Origin: an uncultured Clostridia bacterium
GTDB lineage: Bacteria > Bacillota > Clostridia > Oscillospirales > Ruminococcaceae
Direction: 5' to 3'
DNA length: 46,164 bases
Assembly: GCA_947629945.1 (NCBI GenBank)
Contig: CANRFR010000008.1
Span: 1-46,164 of the forward strand
Made by a program: the position numbers and the translations under genes. The notes beneath the pieces were generated by a model that did not search any database, had not been told where the DNA came from, and saw only the letters and a list, made by a program, of their open reading frames with translations. Positions 43,638-46,164 of the stretch are shown here, piece by piece (the first letter of the stretch is position 1; each line of letters opens with the position of its first letter).

Positions 43638-44039
43638 TTACCATACGAACGCGAGGATCTCGCCGCCCACGTTGTTCTCGCGAGCTTTCTTGTCGGTCAT
43701 AATGCCCTTGGAAGTCGAAACGATAGCGATTCCGAGACCTTTCATAACCTTCGGCATATCCTTGCAGTTTGAGTAAATTCTAAGACCGGGCTTGGACACG
43801 CGGCGCAGACCCGTAATGACCTGTGCGCGGTTCTCGGTGTACTTCAATGTGATTTTGATAGTTCCCTGCTTCTTGTCGTCGTCGATAACCTTAAAGCCTT
43901 TGATGTAACCCTCGTCAAGCAAGATCTGCGCGATCTGCTTTTTGAGGTTGGACGCGGGAACGTCAACAGTGGGGTGTTTTGCGGAGTTCGCGTTGCGAAT
44001 TCTCGTCAGCATATCCGCAATTGTATCTGTGATCTGCAT
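43638..44039 (-). CDS. rpsH: 30S ribosomal protein uS8
   Basis: A 133-residue protein: start [20 protein letters not shown], and the C-terminal [20 protein letters not shown] that binds 16S rRNA helix 21. In several bacteria S8 also represses its own operon. AGGAGG lies upstream. Confidence 0.97.
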   Translation of the reverse strand: MQITDTIADMLTRIRNANSAKHPTVDVPASNLKKQIAQILLDEGYIKGFKVIDDDKKQGTIKITLKYTENRAQVITGLRRVSKPGLRIYSNCKDMPKVMKGLGIAIVSTSKGIMTDKKARENNVGGEILAFVW

Positions 44040-44070
44040 TCATTTACCTCCTGAATATAAGCCGTTACGG

Positions 44071-44235
44071 AACAGTTGACAGTTGATAGTTTACAGTTGA
44101 CAGTTGTTTGAACCGCCATTATTCACTGCATACTTATTTTCTTTTCCGTCGTACCTACATTTTCCCTTTCAATTGGGGACTTATCGTGTACAGCCATATT
44201 AACTGTCAACTTTCAACTGTACACTTTCAACTGTA
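44071..44235 (-). repeat. Long spacer with iterated TGTCAACTG-type arms
   Basis: The left arm (44071-44106, CAGTTGACAGTTGATAGTTT and continuation) and the right arm (44200-44235, AACTGTCAACTTTCAACTGT and continuation) are complementary, flanking a core of about 90 bases without an ORF. It lies between rpsH and rpsN. Confidence 0.65.
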
Positions 44236-44239
44236 AATA

Positions 44240-44425
44240 TTACCAGCTTGCTTTCTTAATGCCGGGGATCTGACCCTTGTAAGCAAGCTCTCTGAAGCAA
44301 ATTCTGCAAATGCCGAACTTACGCAGATAAGCGTGAGGTCTGCCGCAGATCTTGCATCTGTTGTAAGCGCGGGTGGAGAACTTAGGCGTTCTCTGCTGCT
44401 TCTGCTTTAAAGACGTTTTTGCCAT
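44240..44425 (-). CDS. rpsN: 30S ribosomal protein uS14, zinc type
   Basis: A 61-residue protein with the zinc pair CKICGR and CRICF. This short form (RpsN type Z) is the usual one in Gram-positives. It starts [20 protein letters not shown] and ends GIKKASW. GAGGA lies upstream. Confidence 0.97.
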   Translation of the reverse strand: MAKTSLKQKQQRTPKFSTRAYNRCKICGRPHAYLRKFGICRICFRELAYKGQIPGIKKASW

Positions 44426-44439
44426 TGTTATCCTCCAAA

Positions 44440-44979
44440 TTATTTCTCAAAGGGAGCGCCCATAAGGGTAAGCAGCTCTCTTGCTTCTTCATCGGTTTTT
44501 GCGGTGGTGATAAAGTTGATATCCATACCGCGAACCGCGTCGATCTTGTCGTACTCGATTTCGGGGAAGATAAGCTGTTCTTTCAAGCCGAACGAATAAT
44601 TGCCGCGTCCGTCAAAAGAGTTGGGATTTATGCCTCTGAAATCTCTTACACGCGGAAGAGCCACATTGAACAGTCTGTCCAAAAACTCGTACATAATATC
44701 GCCGCGCAGCGTTACCTTAACGCCGATTGCCTGACCCTCTCTGAGCTTAAAGTTCGCGACAGACTTCTTGGAACGGCACACAACGGGCTTCTGACCTGTA
44801 ATAGCCGCGATTTCCGCCGAAACGTTCTCGATGATCTTCGCGTTTTCCTTAGCTTCGCCGCAAGCAACGTTCACAACGATCTTGTCCAGTTTCGGAGTCT
44901 GCATAACGGACTTGTATCCGAACTTCTTGAACAACGCGGGAGCTACGGATTCCTTGTAAAAATCCTTCATTCTTGCCAT
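44440..44979 (-). CDS. rplE: 50S ribosomal protein uL5
   Basis: A 179-residue 5S rRNA-binding protein. The core has [20 protein letters not shown], then [20 protein letters not shown], and the end [24 protein letters not shown] lies ahead of the ATG. Confidence 0.97.
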   Translation of the reverse strand: MARMKDFYKESVAPALFKKFGYKSVMQTPKLDKIVVNVACGEAKENAKIIENVSAEIAAITGQKPVVCRSKKSVANFKLREGQAIGVKVTLRGDIMYEFLDRLFNVALPRVRDFRGINPNSFDGRGNYSFGLKEQLIFPEIEYDKIDAVRGMDINFITTAKTDEEARELLTLMGAPFEK

Positions 44980-45088
44980 TGTTTTTCTCCTATCTGCCGG
45001 ATTTTAGCTTTTGAGAACTCGCAGCCTTGCCGCATAAATGACTGCTGCGGTTATCTCAAACGCTCCTTGTATCCGACAAGTCGTGATT

Positions 45089-45418
45089 TTAATACTTAAG
45101 CTCTGCGCCGCAGTGCTTGCATATTCTGATTTTCTTGCCGTCCTCGACCTTGTGACCGATTCTGGTGGGCTTATTGCACTTGGGGCAAACCGGCATTACC
45201 TTGCACGCGTAGATCGGGCTTTCCGCCTGAACTCTGCCGCCAAGCTCGCCTTGACGTTTGGGCTTAACGTGCTTGGTTACGATGTTTATGCCCTCAACGA
45301 TAACCTTGCCCTCTTTCGGGGATACCTCCAAAACCTTTCCGGTCTTGCCTCTGCTGCCGTTTTTGTCGCCGACCATAAGCATAACGGTATCGCCTGTTTT
45401 AACGTGAATCTTACTCAT
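45089..45418 (-). CDS. rplX: 50S ribosomal protein uL24
   Basis: A 109-residue assembly initiator with an N-terminal KOW motif (VKTGDTVMLMVGDKNGSRGK) and a C-terminal CPKC...CKHCG pair suggesting a zinc-binding tail. AGGAGG precedes the ATG. Confidence 0.97.
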   Translation of the reverse strand: MSKIHVKTGDTVMLMVGDKNGSRGKTGKVLEVSPKEGKVIVEGINIVTKHVKPKRQGELGGRVQAESPIYACKVMPVCPKCNKPTRIGHKVEDGKKIRICKHCGAELKY

Positions 45419-45433
45419 TTCTACGATACCTCC

Positions 45434-45802
45434 TTACAGTACTTCGGGAGCGAGCGACAGGATCTTCATATAATCCTTATCGCGAAGCTCGCGTGCTACC
45501 GGCCCGAAAATACGGGTACCTCTCGGGTTTTTATCTTCCTTAATTATAACCGCCGCGTTCTCGTCAAAGCGGATATATGTGCCGTCGTCGCGTCTCAAGC
45601 CCTTTGCAGAGCGGACTACGACAGCTTTTACAACGTCGCCCTTTTTAACAACGCCGCCGGGTGTAGCTTTTTTAACCGATGCTACGATAACGTCGCCGAT
45701 ATTTGCGTATCTTCTGCGCGTACCACCAAGCACTCTTATACACATAAGCTCTTTTGCGCCGGTGTTGTCGGCAACCTTAAGCAATGTCTGCATCTGAATC
45801 AT
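45434..45802 (-). CDS. rplN: 50S ribosomal protein uL14
   Basis: A 122-residue beta-barrel protein: [20 protein letters not shown] start, [20 protein letters not shown] in the middle, [20 protein letters not shown] end. Length is the family standard. AAGGAG precedes the ATG. Confidence 0.97.
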   Translation of the reverse strand: MIQMQTLLKVADNTGAKELMCIRVLGGTRRRYANIGDVIVASVKKATPGGVVKKGDVVKAVVVRSAKGLRRDDGTYIRFDENAAVIIKEDKNPRGTRIFGPVARELRDKDYMKILSLAPEVL

Positions 45803-45843
45803 GGCAATGCTTCTCCTTTCGCAAATTTAAAAATATCCGCCAA

Positions 45844-46098
45844 TTACTTAGCGCGCTCTATTACGTTTACCAAACGCCATCTCTTGTCCTTAGAAAGCGG
45901 ACGCGTTTCCATAATCTCAACTCTGTCGCCGATATTGCAGGTGTTCTGCTCGTCGTGAGCCTTAAGCTTTATGGTGCGCTTTACGATTTTCTTGTAAAGA
46001 GGATGACGAACATTATCCTCGATGGCAACAACTATCGTCTTGTCCATCTTATTGCTGACTACTCTGCCGACTCTGGTTTTTCTAAGATTTCTTTCCAT
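45844..46098 (-). CDS. rpsQ: 30S ribosomal protein uS17
   Basis: An 84-residue OB-fold protein: [20 protein letters not shown], then [19 protein letters not shown] and the end [17 protein letters not shown]. The best Shine-Dalgarno (GGAGG, 46108-46112 region) is about 15 bases from the ATG. This is longer than usual, but an upstream stop excludes earlier starts. Confidence 0.96.
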   Translation of the reverse strand: MERNLRKTRVGRVVSNKMDKTIVVAIEDNVRHPLYKKIVKRTIKLKAHDEQNTCNIGDRVEIMETRPLSKDKRWRLVNVIERAK

Positions 46099-46122
46099 AG
46101 TTTAGTTCTTTATCCTCCTTCC

Positions 46123-46164
46123 TCAATTCTCTGCCGTAAGCTGACGTTCGCGCTGAATAGTCTT
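46123..46164 (-). CDS. rpmC: 50S ribosomal protein uL29, C-terminal fragment
   Basis: The last 13 codons and TGA of the gene that precedes rpsQ in this cluster; the frame KTIQRERQLTAEN is typical of the uL29 C-terminus. The rest lies beyond the right edge. Confidence 0.85.
   Translation of the reverse strand, partial: KTIQRERQLTAEN

Noticed and set aside
45038-45958. 306-residue plus-strand frame opposite rplX, rplN and rpsQ
   Set aside because: Antisense to three certain ribosomal genes, with Cys/Tyr-rich composition typical of a reverse-strand shadow.

Overview
The window is a stretch of a Gram-positive, motile, Clostridia-like chromosome, most likely from the Oscillospiraceae/Ruminococcaceae area. 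The reasons are the Firmicutes-type ribosomal order (rpmC-rpsQ-rplN-rplX-rplE-rpsN-rpsH-rplF-rplR-rpsE-rpmD-rplO-secY-adk-map-KOW protein-infA-rpmJ-rpsM-rpsK-rpsD-rpoA-rplQ), a zinc-type RpsN, the flgM-flgN-flgK-flgL-DUF6470-fliW-csrA-fliD-fliS order, and strong purine-rich ribosome binding sites throughout. The species assignment is inference. No rRNA, tRNA, CRISPR array, transposase or phage gene was seen.

Region 1 (1-15211, + strand) is the most unusual part. It is one tightly packed, translationally coupled run: the tail of an upstream gene, a metallopeptidase-like/vWA protein, then nine tandem paralogues (one an in-frame double) and two tiny ORFs. Each paralogue joins ankyrin-like repeats, a conserved helical motif (KNRTADLA), a small beta segment, a variable number of BspA-type LRR_5 repeats and a fixed C-terminal cap. 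None has a signal peptide, although BspA-like LRR proteins are typically surface proteins. The array looks like a diversified cytoplasmic recognition set coupled to a vWA, and perhaps to an AAA+ ATPase outside the window.

Region 2 (15212-20700) holds a cation diffusion facilitator with a manganese-type N-D-D-D site behind a strong promoter and a foldable leader. It also has a minus-strand cluster of alpha-galactosidase, a small zinc-ribbon protein and an internalin-like LRR protein. A PflX-like radical SAM protein, a DUF3592 membrane protein and a broken second DUF3592 copy follow.

Region 3 (20687-31041, - strand) is a late flagellar operon transcribed from a near-perfect sigma-28 promoter: flgM, flgN, flgK, flgL, a DUF6470 gene, fliW, csrA, fliD, fliS and a FliT-like chaperone gene. 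FlgL and FliD are greatly enlarged and share a repeated beta module. No flagellin gene is present, although its translational regulators FliW and CsrA are.

Region 4 (31086-34018) has two type IV pilin-like genes on the minus strand separated by a structured leader. A probable non-coding RNA lies behind a perfect TTGACA-17-TATAAT promoter. A divergent solitary membrane protein gene follows on the plus strand.

Region 5 (34051-46164, - strand) is the ribosomal protein/secY/rpoA cluster, ending at a strong terminator after rplQ. Several of its spacers carry short iterated TGTCAATTG-like repeats. One spacer, between rplF and rplR, contains a 164-bp fully palindromic MITE-like element.
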